The notes under the pieces are model-generated. The model was not told the DNA's origin. It ran no database searches and was given only the letters and a program-made list of their open reading frames with translations. From contig NZ_LMCT01000056.1 in assembly GCF_001424875.1 (NCBI RefSeq), positions 1 through 52,247 on the forward strand: 52,247 nt of DNA, written 5' to 3'. The stretch comes from Kitasatospora sp. Root107 (GTDB lineage Bacteria > Actinomycetota > Actinomycetes > Streptomycetales > Streptomycetaceae). A program made the position numbers and the translations under genes. Positions 43,300 through 50,904 of the stretch are shown here, piece after piece; the stretch's first letter is position 1; each line of letters starts with the position of its first letter.

Positions 43300-43313
43300 T
43301 TCAGATGTATGAG
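43300..43313. promoter_or_regulatory. TTCA-N6-TGAG element upstream of the large binding protein gene
   Basis: TTCAGATGTATGAG resembles the perfect TTCA-N6-TGAA palindromes at 47693-47706 and 47787-47800. It lies about 100 nt before the start at 43198. Function is unknown. Confidence 0.3.
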
Positions 43314-43347
43314 ACCCCAACTTGCCGGCGCCCCGCCGGACATGTGT

Positions 43348-43380
43348 CGGCCCGTGGCGCCCTCAGCGCGCCACGGGCCG
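43348..43380 (-). terminator. Terminator after the small exported protein gene
   Basis: CGGCCCGTGGCG (43348-43359) pairs perfectly with CGCCACGGGCCG (43369-43380), a 12-bp stem with a 9-nt loop, starting 16 nt past the stop at 43396 on the minus strand. It separates this gene from the binding-protein/pstCA operon. Confidence 0.78.
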
Positions 43381-43395
43381 TCGGTGTGCGGTGGG

Positions 43396-44028
43396 TCAGG
43401 AGCCCTGGGTGTAGCTCAGCGCGAACGAGCCGACCTGGCCGCCCGCGGTGAAGAAGGAGGTGCCCAGCTTGCTGTCCAGGTACTGCGCGCCCTCGGCGTC
43501 CACCGCCAGCCCGGTGGAGGTCAGCGAGCTGACCCCGGCGGTGAGCGCGACGGTGCTGTCCGTCGGCTCCAGCAGCGCGACCGGGGCGGTGGCCCCCAGC
43601 GGCACGCCGGTCAGCTGCCAGTTGTCGATGTCGAAGGCCAACTGCTGGAACAGCGCGGTCTTCCCGGTCCGGACGTTGACCGCCAGCAGGCTGCCACCGA
43701 GCTGGACGTTGCCGTAGTACTCCCGCAGCACGCCGGTCGCACCGGTGACCGGGAAACTGCCGGAGAAGCCCGCCGCGCTGTCGTACGCGGCGGTGCCCGG
43801 CGGCAGCGGCACCACGAAGATGCCCGCCTCGGCGCTGCGGTGCAGGAAGTCGCTGTCCTCCCGGACCACCGCGGTGCCGATCGAGGCGACCGGCACGGTG
43901 GCCGTCACCGCGTCGGCGGTGGCCGGGGTCTCGGTGGCGGCGGCGGTACCAGTCAGGCCGGTCAGCACGGTCACGGCGGTCAGCGCGGCGGCGCCGGCCA
44001 GGGCGAGACGGGTACGGAGGCGGTTCAT
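43396..44028 (-). CDS. Small exported protein of unknown function in the Pst-type locus
   Basis: 210 residues from ATG 44028, with AAGGAG 7 nt upstream. A clear signal peptide (LRTRLALAGAAALTAVTVLTGLTGTAAA, 1-31) is followed by a beta-rich mature chain (AGIFVVPLPPGTAAYDSAAGFSGSFPVTGATGVLREYYGNVQLGGSLLAVN) with no cysteine and no anchor. I do not recognise a family. It is flanked by its own terminator and by that of the upstream binding-protein gene, so it is probably transcribed alone or by readthrough. Its place between two binding-protein genes suggests an extracellular accessory role in uptake. Confidence 0.75.
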   Translation of the reverse strand: MNRLRTRLALAGAAALTAVTVLTGLTGTAAATETPATADAVTATVPVASIGTAVVREDSDFLHRSAEAGIFVVPLPPGTAAYDSAAGFSGSFPVTGATGVLREYYGNVQLGGSLLAVNVRTGKTALFQQLAFDIDNWQLTGVPLGATAPVALLEPTDSTVALTAGVSSLTSTGLAVDAEGAQYLDSKLGTSFFTAGGQVGSFALSYTQGS

Positions 44029-44076
44029 TTCGGGCTCCTTGAAAGACGAGACGGATCTGCGAGGTGGGCCGGACAG

Positions 44077-44112
44077 CCCGACGGCCGGGCCCCTGCGGGC
44101 GCGGCCGTCGGG
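44077..44112 (-). terminator. Terminator after the first PstS-like gene
   Basis: CCCGACGGCCG (44077-44087) pairs perfectly with CGGCCGTCGGG (44102-44112), an 11-bp stem around a 14-nt loop that starts 19 nt beyond the stop at 44132 (minus strand). Partial termination here would give more of the soluble binding protein than of downstream proteins. Confidence 0.75.
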
Positions 44113-44131
44113 TCCTGCACAAGCGGGTGGA

Positions 44132-45160
44132 TCAGATGGTGGTGGTGGTACCGCAGGCCGCACTCGGCAGAGCCAGGAAGCCGTAGTTGGTGATGGTGGC
44201 CGGGTGGGTGCAGATCCAGCCGGTGGAGCTGAAGACGCTCTTCAGGGCGGTGGAGTAGGTGCCCGGAGTGTTCCAGGCGGCGGCCCGGACCACGTTGTAG
44301 ACCACGCGGCCGTAGGCGCTGGCCGCGAACGGGGCGTTGATGGTGTTGGTGGCGTTGACCGGGGCCACACCGTTGACGTTGCGCAGGGTCAGGTTGCCCG
44401 GGTTGTCGGTGGGCGTGCCGTGGCCGCCGAAGACCTGGCTGATGTAGTGCGCGACCGAGTAGGGGAAGATCGCGTCGACGTCGTCCAGCGCCGGGGTGGT
44501 GCCGGTGTTCTCCTGCGGGCCGCTGGTCACGCAGGCGCCCGGGGTGACCGGGGTGGCGCCGCCGATGGCCTTGAGGAAGAAGGTCCGGGTGCCCGAACCG
44601 TTCTGCGGCAGGAAGGGCTTGATGGTGCCGGCGGTACCGCCGACGGTGCTCCAGTTGGTGATGGTGCACTCGTAGATGCCCTTGAGCTGGGCGGTGGTGA
44701 GGTTCGCGGGAGCGTGGCCGGCGTTCTTGGCGGACCAGGTCACCGCGTCCTTGGCGAAGGCGACGAACAGGTCGTCGGTGGTGTCACCGGTCTGCGGGCC
44801 CCGGGAGGACCGGGCGAAGTCCACGGTGGTGCTGGTGTTGTTGTTCAGCGCGGTGACGCCGGCGCTGGAGCCGTTCGGGCGGGCGATGGTGGCCGCGCCG
44901 GTCTTCGGCGTGATGGTCGCGGAACCGGTCGGGTCCCAGCTGTAGAGCCGGGGGGTGCTGGCCGGCGCACCGGCGATCGAGGCGTTGTAGTCGGCCGAGA
45001 CCTTGGCCAGGTAGGTCGAGGTGGTGTCAGAACCCGTGCCGACGATGTCCACGGCGTTCGGGGTGACGGCGGGGTCGGCCTGGGCGGGGAATGCCGCGAG
45101 GGCGACGGTTGCGGCGGTGACCGCGACGGCGGCGACCAACTTGGCGGCGGTGTGACGCAT
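44132..45160 (-). CDS. Soluble exported PstS-like substrate-binding protein
   Basis: 342 residues from ATG 45160 with GGAGGA 8 nt upstream. Signal peptide 1-28 (FPAQA), no lipobox and no C-terminal anchor, so it should be freely secreted or loosely cell-associated. The PstS-type fold is seen in DIVGTGSDTTSTYLAKV, ARSSRGPQTGDTTDDLFVAFAKDAVTWSA, LTTAQLKGIYECTITNWS, and FLPQNGSGTRTFFLKAIGG (the S-G-T/R ligand loop). Compared with true PstS the DIVGTGSDTT start is unusual but occurs in actinobacterial PstS-like secreted proteins. A candidate PHO box lies 156-177 nt upstream. It is the first gene of the Pst-type locus. Confidence 0.86.
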   Translation of the reverse strand: MRHTAAKLVAAVAVTAATVALAAFPAQADPAVTPNAVDIVGTGSDTTSTYLAKVSADYNASIAGAPASTPRLYSWDPTGSATITPKTGAATIARPNGSSAGVTALNNNTSTTVDFARSSRGPQTGDTTDDLFVAFAKDAVTWSAKNAGHAPANLTTAQLKGIYECTITNWSTVGGTAGTIKPFLPQNGSGTRTFFLKAIGGATPVTPGACVTSGPQENTGTTPALDDVDAIFPYSVAHYISQVFGGHGTPTDNPGNLTLRNVNGVAPVNATNTINAPFAASAYGRVVYNVVRAAAWNTPGTYSTALKSVFSSTGWICTHPATITNYGFLALPSAACGTTTTI

Positions 45161-45476
45161 TTGGTGTTCCTCCGGTGGGAGTGAGCATCGGTCCTGCCTG
45201 CTCCCGGCCCGGGGCCCGGTCGGGAGCACCGGCGGCGGCCGCACTCGGCGGCCGTCGGTCCGGCGGCTCAGATACTTGCCGGGCGGCACGTGCCGGTGGA
45301 AGGTCCACCCGGACCGGTCACCTTCGGGTCACCGATCCGAACCGAGCGCGTCTCGGAGGTTTAGCCCGAGGCCCGGCCGGGTGGCTCCGGGCTCGCCGCG
45401 ACTCCGTCAACTGCCGTGCTCCAGTGGATCGTTCTTCTCCAGGTGGCGGTTCGGGGAGCGATCGGCAACCTGCCGG
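45161..45476 (-). promoter_or_regulatory. Leader region of the Pst-type locus
   Basis: No gene is seen in these 316 bases. The region holds the candidate PHO box (45316-45337). Nearer the start, TGCTCCCG (45199-45206) pairs with CGGGAGCA (45221-45228), forming a hairpin in the likely 5' leader about 40 nt before the ATG. The hairpin could be a leader structure or an operator. Confidence 0.45.
45316..45337 (+). promoter_or_regulatory. Candidate PHO box (two 11-bp direct repeats)
   Basis: GGTCACCTTCG (45316-45326) is followed directly by GGTCACCGATC (45327-45337). The first seven bases are identical and spaced by 11 bp, as in Streptomyces PhoP boxes (consensus close to GKTCAYYYRSG per repeat). 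The first repeat fits 10 of 11 positions, the second about 8. The repeats point away from the gene at 45160, which is on the minus strand. Confidence 0.5.
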
Positions 45477-45866
45477 TCACCCGGCACCCCGGAGCGCGCG
45501 CAGCTGCTGAAGCATCGACTGGAAGCTCGCCATTCCCTGCCGGCACTGGTCCTGCCGCAGATACCCCCGGGCACTGCGGGCCACCGCCTCACCCACCGCC
45601 TGCCCGGTGCTGCGTACCGGCAGCAGCGCCGACCAGCCCCAGGACCGGTCGCCGTCCTGCTGCACCAGGTAGCGCAACGCGGCCCGCTCCACCAACAACT
45701 GGCGGACCGCCTCGTCGAGTTCCGGCTCGCTCCGGTACGTCACCGCCGACCGGGCCAGTTGCCGGCCGTTCGCGGCCGCCAGCAGCCAGCCGATCCGCCC
45801 GCCACCGAGCCGGACGGTGAGCAGTCTCGGGCCTCTCCGGGGGCCCGCCCCGCTGTCAGAACTCAT
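45477..45866 (-). CDS. Small DUF1508-like protein B
   Basis: 129 residues from ATG 45866, which lies 11 nt inside the upstream gene. The middle (LTVRLGGGRIGWLLAAANGRQLARSAVTYRSEPELDEAVRQLL) has the beta-beta-beta-alpha pattern of YegP/DUF1508 proteins (repeat with x-NGR-x-x-A-x-S). The C-terminal half (ALLPVRSTGQAVGEAVARSARGYLRQDQCRQGMASFQSMLQQLR) is helical. It looks like a diverged paralog of the coupled gene at 45856. Function is unknown; no signal peptide. Confidence 0.7.
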   Translation of the reverse strand: MSSDSGAGPRRGPRLLTVRLGGGRIGWLLAAANGRQLARSAVTYRSEPELDEAVRQLLVERAALRYLVQQDGDRSWGWSALLPVRSTGQAVGEAVARSARGYLRQDQCRQGMASFQSMLQQLRALRGAG

Positions 45867-46257
45867 CGCGCGGCACCGAGAGTTCGACCGCCCCCGAGCG
45901 CTCCAGCAGCGCCACGAAGCGGCGGAAGGCGTTCTGACAGGTTGCGTACCGCTCGTAGGTCCGGTGCGACCGGGCGTCCGGCACCCCGCGCGGGCCAGGC
46001 ACCACCCAGATCCAGCCGATCCCGTCCCGGACGTGGGTGATCCGCACGACCAAGCCGGGTGCCGAGCCACGTAAGTTCTCGAACACCTGCCGGGCCTGCT
46101 CCGGGGTCTCGTACACCGAGGCGGAGACCGCCACGATCCGGCCGTTCGGGGCCTTCAACGACCAGCGGTACCGTCCGTTCGCGTCCCGTTCGGCATGAAC
46201 CGAACCCCGGCGTACCGGCTCGGCGACCCCGTCGTCGCGTACCCGCTGCCCTGCCAT
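45856..46257 (-). CDS. Small DUF1508-like (YegP-type) protein A with a TTA codon
   Basis: 133 residues from ATG 46257, with GGGGAGG 7 nt upstream. The segment GRYRWSLKAPNGRIVAVSASVYETPEQARQVFENLRG is a typical DUF1508 unit: W-x-L-K-A-x-NG-x-I-x-A-x-S-x-x-Y-x-x-x-x-x-A. The remainder (WIWVVPGPRGVPDARSHRTYERYATCQNAFRRFVALLE) is a second, diverged unit. Leu62 is encoded by TTA (46072-46074 on the minus strand), hinting at bldA-dependent late expression. It is overlapped by the paralog at 45477-45866. Confidence 0.74.
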   Translation of the reverse strand: MAGQRVRDDGVAEPVRRGSVHAERDANGRYRWSLKAPNGRIVAVSASVYETPEQARQVFENLRGSAPGLVVRITHVRDGIGWIWVVPGPRGVPDARSHRTYERYATCQNAFRRFVALLERSGAVELSVPRDEF

Positions 46258-46332
46258 CCGAGTGCCTCCCCGTTCGCACCGGAGCCGCCCCGGCAGCGCA
46301 CCTCAACGCTACGTGTGCACACGGGAGTCATT

Positions 46333-46351
46333 GAAGGAACAATCATCCTTC
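46333..46351. promoter_or_regulatory. Inverted repeat GAAGGA-N7-TCCTTC
   Basis: Perfect 6-bp arms about 76 nt upstream of the DUF1508 gene start and 107 nt after the metallophosphoesterase stop. The region is AT-richer than its surroundings. An operator is more likely than a terminator because the spacer is 7 nt and no second element follows. Confidence 0.35.
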
Positions 46352-46457
46352 GGCAGGGCTGTTGGTCCCGATGTTCTCTCTCGTTCACGATCCATGACCT
46401 GAACACGGTCAACCGGGTTGCCCGCTCTGCTCTCTGACGCTCCCTCGGACGGCCCGG

Positions 46458-47642
46458 TCAGGCCTGCAGCGAGGCCAGGGTCAGCACCGTGATGTCCGAC
46501 GGCGCGCCGACCCGGACCGGCGGCCCCCAGGCCCCGGCGCCCCGGGTGACGTACAGCTGGGTGTCGCCGTACCGCTCCAGCCCGGACACGGTCGGATTGG
46601 CCAGCTCGGCCAGGTAGTTGCCCGGCCAGAGCTGCCCGCCGTGGGTGTGCCCGGAGAGCTGCAGGTCGACACCGTGCCGGACGGCGTCGTGCACGGTCAC
46701 CGGCTGGTGCGAGAGCAGCACCGCTGCCCGCAGCCGGTCCCGGTCGCCGAGTGCCAGCTCGAAGTCCGGCCCCTGGCCCTCGGCGGTGCCCGCGATGTCG
46801 TTCACCCCGGCCAGGTCGAACCAGGGCAGCTCGATCCGGTCGTTCTCCAGCGGGAACACCCCGAGCGAGCGGACGAACTCCACCCACAGCTGCGCACCCG
46901 AGAAGTACTCGTGGTTCCCGGTCACGAAGAACGCCCCGTCCCGGGCCCGCAGGTCGGCCAACGGGACGGCGGCCGGGCCGAGTTCGGGCACGCTGCCGTC
47001 CACCAGGTCGCCGACGATCGCGATCAGGTCGGGCTGGGTGCTGTTGATGGTGTCGACGATCCGCCGGGTGTGCGAGCGGCCGAGGATCGGCCCGAGATGG
47101 ATGTCACTGACCACCGCGATCCGGTAGCCGTGCGCGCGCCGGGGCAGCTTGGCCAGCGGCACGGTCACCCGCTTGAGGCCCGGCCCGCGCAGCACCCCGT
47201 ACGCACCGTTGCCCACCACCGCGACCGCCGCCCCGGCGGCGCCGATCGCCACCGTCCGGGCGACGAACAGCCGTCGTGACGGGTCGTCGGGAGCCTCCTG
47301 GCGGTCCGTCCCGGTGGCCGGTTTGGGCGCCCTGGATCCGGCGATCCGCAGCCAGACCACCCGGACCGGTTCGCCCACCAGCACGGCCATGGTCAGGTAC
47401 AGCAGGACCGCCAGCCACAGGTAGCCGGGCCAGGCCAGCCAGCGTTCGGCGGCCAGCGGCAGCACCCGGCCGCCGACCACGGCGCCGACCGAGAGCAGCG
47501 GCAGCAGGACCGCCAGCACCGTCCCAACCTGCCGGTACCGCCCACCGGGCGCGGAGACGTCGCGGACCAACCGACGCCAGAGGTACCAGTGCACCAGGGC
47601 GAGCAGGGCGAGAACCGTCAGCAGGATCGGCACGATGATCAC
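46458..47642 (-). CDS. Membrane-anchored metallophosphoesterase
   Basis: 394 residues from GTG 47642. A GATACT box 6 nt upstream suggests a leaderless transcript, as no good ribosome site is seen. The N-terminal 130 residues contain four membrane helices, then a short RRLFVARTVAIGAAGAAVAVVG segment. The catalytic domain has all calcineurin-like motifs: AVVSDIHLG, IVGDLVDG, TGNHEY, LSHQP and LSGHTHGGQ, which bind two metals. Members of this YkuE-type group cleave phosphate mono- or diesters outside or at the membrane, sometimes on phospholipid-like substrates. It stands apart from the Pst locus, so a phosphate-scavenging role is only a suggestion. Confidence 0.88.
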   Translation of the reverse strand: MIIVPILLTVLALLALVHWYLWRRLVRDVSAPGGRYRQVGTVLAVLLPLLSVGAVVGGRVLPLAAERWLAWPGYLWLAVLLYLTMAVLVGEPVRVVWLRIAGSRAPKPATGTDRQEAPDDPSRRLFVARTVAIGAAGAAVAVVGNGAYGVLRGPGLKRVTVPLAKLPRRAHGYRIAVVSDIHLGPILGRSHTRRIVDTINSTQPDLIAIVGDLVDGSVPELGPAAVPLADLRARDGAFFVTGNHEYFSGAQLWVEFVRSLGVFPLENDRIELPWFDLAGVNDIAGTAEGQGPDFELALGDRDRLRAAVLLSHQPVTVHDAVRHGVDLQLSGHTHGGQLWPGNYLAELANPTVSGLERYGDTQLYVTRGAGAWGPPVRVGAPSDITVLTLASLQA

Positions 47643-47692
47643 CGCCCCAGTATCGGAGATCGGCGGACCGCCGAACGCACCAGGGTGAGCAG

Positions 47693-47706
47693 TTCACATA
47701 TCTGAA
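47693..47706. promoter_or_regulatory. Palindrome TTCACATATCTGAA
   Basis: A perfect TTCA-N6-TGAA palindrome about 51 nt upstream of the metallophosphoesterase GTG on the minus strand. A similar site is 81 nt away at 47787-47800 before the pectate lyase, so both genes could share a regulator. Confidence 0.4.
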
Positions 47707-47786
47707 TGTGCGTCAGCATCACCGAAAGCGCCGTTGACGGCCTTCAGCCCCAGCCTTACCGTCCTGGGCTACGGATGAGACCACCA

Positions 47787-47800
47787 TTCATACTTGTGAA
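47787..47800. promoter_or_regulatory. Palindrome TTCATACTTGTGAA
   Basis: A second perfect TTCA-N6-TGAA site, placed just upstream of the ribosome site of the pectate lyase (CGAGGA, 47801-47806). Binding here would block transcription or translation starts. Confidence 0.4.
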
Positions 47801-47812
47801 CGAGGAATGCCC

Positions 47813-49126
47813 ATGTCCCGGCTGGCCACCACCGCCGCGCTCGCCCTCTCCACCGCCCTCGCCCTGACGACGACCGCACCGGCCCTCGCGGCCGACCACC
47901 AGCACCCCGCCCACGGCCCCGGCCGGGTCGTCCTCGGCGCCGCCGACGGCTGGGGCTCGGCCACCACCGGCACCACCGGCGGCGCGGCCGCCACCCCGGA
48001 GCGCAGCCAAGTGGTCTACACCCGGGCCGAGTTGGTTGCCGCCCTGGGTGGCGCCACTGATGCCACCCCGAAGATCGTCTACCTGGTGGGCACCATCGAC
48101 CTGAACACCGACGACACCGGCCGCCACCTCTCCTGCGCGGACTACGCCGCCGGTACGGGCTACACCCAGGCCGCCTACCTGGCCGCTTACGATCCGGCCG
48201 TCTGGGGCCGGACCGCCAAGCCCAGCGGCCCGCTCGAACTGGCCCGGGTCGCCGCCCAGCAGACCCAGGCCCGCCAGGTGCAGATCCCGGTCGGCTCCAA
48301 CACCACCGTGGTCGGCCTCGGCCCCCGGGCCCGGCTGCTCGGCGGCGGGCTGCTGGTGAAGAACGTGGACAACGTCGTCGTCCGCAACCTCACCTTCGAG
48401 GACGCCGCCGACTGCTTCCCGCAGTGGGACCCGACCGACGGCTCCACCGGCAACTGGAACTCGGAGTACGACAGCCTCGCCCTGTACAACGCCACCCACG
48501 TCTGGGCGGACCACAACACCTTCACCGACGGCGCCAACCCCGATGCCGGCCAGCCGAGTTACTACGACCGCCCGTACCAGGTGCACGACGGCCAGCTCGA
48601 CATCACCAACGGCTCGGACTACGTCACCGCCTCCTGGAACATCTTCAAGGACCACGACAAGACCAACCTGGTCGGCAACAGCAACAGCTCGAAGACCGAC
48701 CCCGGCAAGCTCCGGGTCACCTTCCACCACAACCTCTGGCAGAACACCGGCCAGCGCGCGCCCCGGGTCCGGTTCGGCCAGGTGGACGTCTACAACAACC
48801 TGTACGCACCCGGCACGACCGGCTTCGAGTACGCCGTCGGTGTCGGCGTCAAGTCCCAACTCGTGCTCCAGGACAACTACTTCAAGCTCCCGGCCGGCCT
48901 GACCGCCGACCGGATGCTGCACAACTGGGGCGGCACCGCCCTGGCCGCGAGCGGCAACCTGGTGAACGGCGCCGAGACCGACCTGACCGCCGCCTACAAC
49001 GCCGCCAACCCGGCCACTCCCCTGGCCGCCACCACCACCTGGACACCCACCCTGCGGGCCCGGGTCTCGCCCGTCGCCACACTGCCGCAGCTGATCACCT
49101 GCCAGGCGGGCGCGGGCCGGATCTGA
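47813..49126 (+). CDS. Secreted polysaccharide lyase family 1 pectate lyase
   Basis: 437 residues. ATG 47813 has CGAGGA 6 nt upstream (ATG 47807 is too close to that site). Signal peptide 1-26 (APALA). The rest is a right-handed parallel beta-helix of PL1: KIVYLVGTIDLNTDD, TTVVGLGPRARLLGGGLLVKNVDNVVVRNLTFED, WADHNTFTDGANPDAGQPSYYDRPYQVHDGQLDITNGSDYVTASWNIFKDHDKTNLVGNS, and VTFHHNLWQNTGQRAPRVRFGQVDVYNN with the catalytic Arg region RAPRVRFG. It cleaves polygalacturonate by beta-elimination with calcium. The catalytic motif is intact. The gene ends at a terminator shared with the convergent small gene. Confidence 0.92.
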   Translation: MSRLATTAALALSTALALTTTAPALAADHQHPAHGPGRVVLGAADGWGSATTGTTGGAAATPERSQVVYTRAELVAALGGATDATPKIVYLVGTIDLNTDDTGRHLSCADYAAGTGYTQAAYLAAYDPAVWGRTAKPSGPLELARVAAQQTQARQVQIPVGSNTTVVGLGPRARLLGGGLLVKNVDNVVVRNLTFEDAADCFPQWDPTDGSTGNWNSEYDSLALYNATHVWADHNTFTDGANPDAGQPSYYDRPYQVHDGQLDITNGSDYVTASWNIFKDHDKTNLVGNSNSSKTDPGKLRVTFHHNLWQNTGQRAPRVRFGQVDVYNNLYAPGTTGFEYAVGVGVKSQLVLQDNYFKLPAGLTADRMLHNWGGTALAASGNLVNGAETDLTAAYNAANPATPLAATTTWTPTLRARVSPVATLPQLITCQAGAGRI

Positions 49127-49137
49127 CCCGAGCCCCA

Positions 49138-49154
49138 CCACGGCGTGGCCGTGG
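49138..49154. terminator. Terminator between convergent genes
   Basis: CCACGGC and GCCGTGG pair around GTG (7-bp stem, 3-nt loop) in the 56-nt gap between the pectate lyase and the convergent small gene. Confidence 0.55.
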
Positions 49155-49182
49155 CCGCCGCCCAGCCCAGGCGGACCGTCAG

Positions 49183-49374
49183 CTAGTCGCCACTGGCGTC
49201 ACCCTGGTCCAGGCTGCGGCGGCGGTCCCGCTGGGCGCGCCGCACCAGCTTGCCCGCCCCGAGCGTCGCCCGCGCCACCAGCTGCACCCAGCGGGGACCG
49301 CCACGGTCCGCCCACACCACACAGACGCATCCCCCGACGGCGAGCACCAAGGCTCCGATCAGCAGCACGGTCAT
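49183..49374 (-). CDS. Small single-pass membrane protein
   Basis: 63 residues from ATG 49374 (GGTGGGG just upstream); GTG 49383 would add three residues. One membrane helix is at the start (TVLLIGALVLAVGGCVCVVW), then a basic amphipathic region (RWVQLVARATLGAGKLVRRAQRDRRRSLDQ). No known family. Codon use is like its neighbours, with strong third-position GC, so it is probably a real gene. Confidence 0.6.
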   Translation of the reverse strand: MTVLLIGALVLAVGGCVCVVWADRGGPRWVQLVARATLGAGKLVRRAQRDRRRSLDQGDASGD

Positions 49375-49413
49375 CTTCCCCACCCGGATTCGTTCGTACG
49401 AGTCCCGGTGATC

Positions 49414-50904
49414 CTAGGCCCGCGCGTTCAGCATCCACTCCAGGCTCTCCCGGACCCGCCGCGTCAACACCGCGCCGGCCAACAGTGCCCGCAGCTCGGC
49501 CCGCTCCCGCTCCGTCAACTGCCGGTCCCGCCCGCGCCAGTGGGCGATGCCCGCCGCGTCGGCGGCGCCCCGGGCCGCCAGCTGCCGGTCCGGGTCGGCG
49601 CTCAGCACCAGGGCCGACCGCAGCCGCAGCGCCAGACCGTCCCCAGGCAGCAGCCGGTAACCCGCCCGCCGGACCTCGGCCCGGCCGGAGTCCGCGAGCA
49701 GCTCCAGCGCCAGCCCTGCGGGCAGCGAATCCCGGCCCGGGCGCAGCGTGCGGGTGGCCTCCCGGATCACCCCCGCGTGCTCGTCCCGGAGCAGGGGTAC
49801 CAGCTCGGCCGACGACGTGAATCCGCGCAGCCGCAGACCCCGGACCGCCCGGGCCCGGACCGGTCCGCTCGGGTGGGCGAGCAGGCCCGTCAGCAGGGGC
49901 AGGTCGGCCGGGCTGTTGGTCTCGGCCAGGCCGTCGATCGCCCCGGCTGACGGGGCGTCACCCGAGACCAGGGCGCGGTAGTGCGCGGCCGGGTCGGTGC
50001 CCAGCCGGCGGGCGGCCTCCCGGGCCAGGGCCCGGATCAGGGCGGAGGGGTCCGCCAGCCGTTCGGCGACGCGCTGGGTCTGCCCGATCCGGAGCATCCC
50101 GGTGAGCGCGAGCACCCGCACGCCCGCCTGCTTGGCGGTCGCCAGCCGTTCCAGCAGTTCCACCTGCCCGGTCCAGACCGCCTCCCGGGCGACCGCCTCG
50201 GCGGCCCTGGTCCGGACGGCCGGAGCCGGGTCGGTCCCGGCCAGCACGACCAGGTCCCTGGCCCGCAGCCGTCCGGTCTCGATCCCCGCCCGCAGTGCGA
50301 GCACCCGGACGCCGCCGAACGGCGAAGCCAGCAGCTCCGCGAGCAGGGCCCCGGTCGCATCCACCCGGGGCTCGGCGCGGCGGCCGTCGGACCGTACGGG
50401 CTCGAAGGCTGAACGCGGCTCGCTCAACAGCGCGGCGAACAGCTGAGCGCGGGCGAACTCCCCCCGGCTGCGGCGGGCCAGCAGCAGCGCGGTCGGGGCG
50501 ACGGCGGCCGCGTACTTCCGCGGGTCCTCGGTCAGCAGTCGGACCAGCCCGGCCCGGGCCCGCTCGCGGACGGGGGCGGCCCAGTCGGCCGTGCGCAGGA
50601 CCAGAAAGGGCATCAGCTCGGGCAGGCCCCAGTCCACGATCCGACGGACCGCCGCCTCGCGCTGCCGCCCGTCGCGGTCGAGCGAGAGCACCGCCACCCC
50701 GCCGATCCGGTCCGGCGAGCCGCCGTCACGCCGGTTCAGCCGACCGACGGTGTCCAGGGTGAGCAGCAGGGCCGGGCGCTCGGCCAGCGGTCCCAGCTCG
50801 GCCGCCCGGGAGACACCGGCCAGCCGGTCGAGCAGGGCGGCAACGGCGTCGGGGTGGCCGGCCCGGGCCAGGCGGGCGTCGGCTTCCAAGCGAGCGGTGA
50901 TCAT
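49414..50904 (-). CDS. HEAT-repeat protein
   Basis: 496 residues from ATG 50904 (GAGAGG 8 nt upstream). It is alpha-helical and made of HEAT-like repeats with the recurrent pattern PxxAVRxRAAxAxAR or SGPVRARAVRGLRLRG, LIRALAREAARRLG, AGVIREATRTL. No signal peptide and no enzyme motif. HEAT proteins are solenoid scaffolds for protein binding. The first 100 residues carry less repeat character (LLLTLDTVGRLNRRDGGSPDRIGGVAVLSLDRDGRQREAAVRRIVDWGLPELMPFLVLR). Function unknown; it lies 30 nt from the small membrane protein gene and could share its transcript. Confidence 0.82.
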   Translation of the reverse strand: MITARLEADARLARAGHPDAVAALLDRLAGVSRAAELGPLAERPALLLTLDTVGRLNRRDGGSPDRIGGVAVLSLDRDGRQREAAVRRIVDWGLPELMPFLVLRTADWAAPVRERARAGLVRLLTEDPRKYAAAVAPTALLLARRSRGEFARAQLFAALLSEPRSAFEPVRSDGRRAEPRVDATGALLAELLASPFGGVRVLALRAGIETGRLRARDLVVLAGTDPAPAVRTRAAEAVAREAVWTGQVELLERLATAKQAGVRVLALTGMLRIGQTQRVAERLADPSALIRALAREAARRLGTDPAAHYRALVSGDAPSAGAIDGLAETNSPADLPLLTGLLAHPSGPVRARAVRGLRLRGFTSSAELVPLLRDEHAGVIREATRTLRPGRDSLPAGLALELLADSGRAEVRRAGYRLLPGDGLALRLRSALVLSADPDRQLAARGAADAAGIAHWRGRDRQLTERERAELRALLAGAVLTRRVRESLEWMLNARA

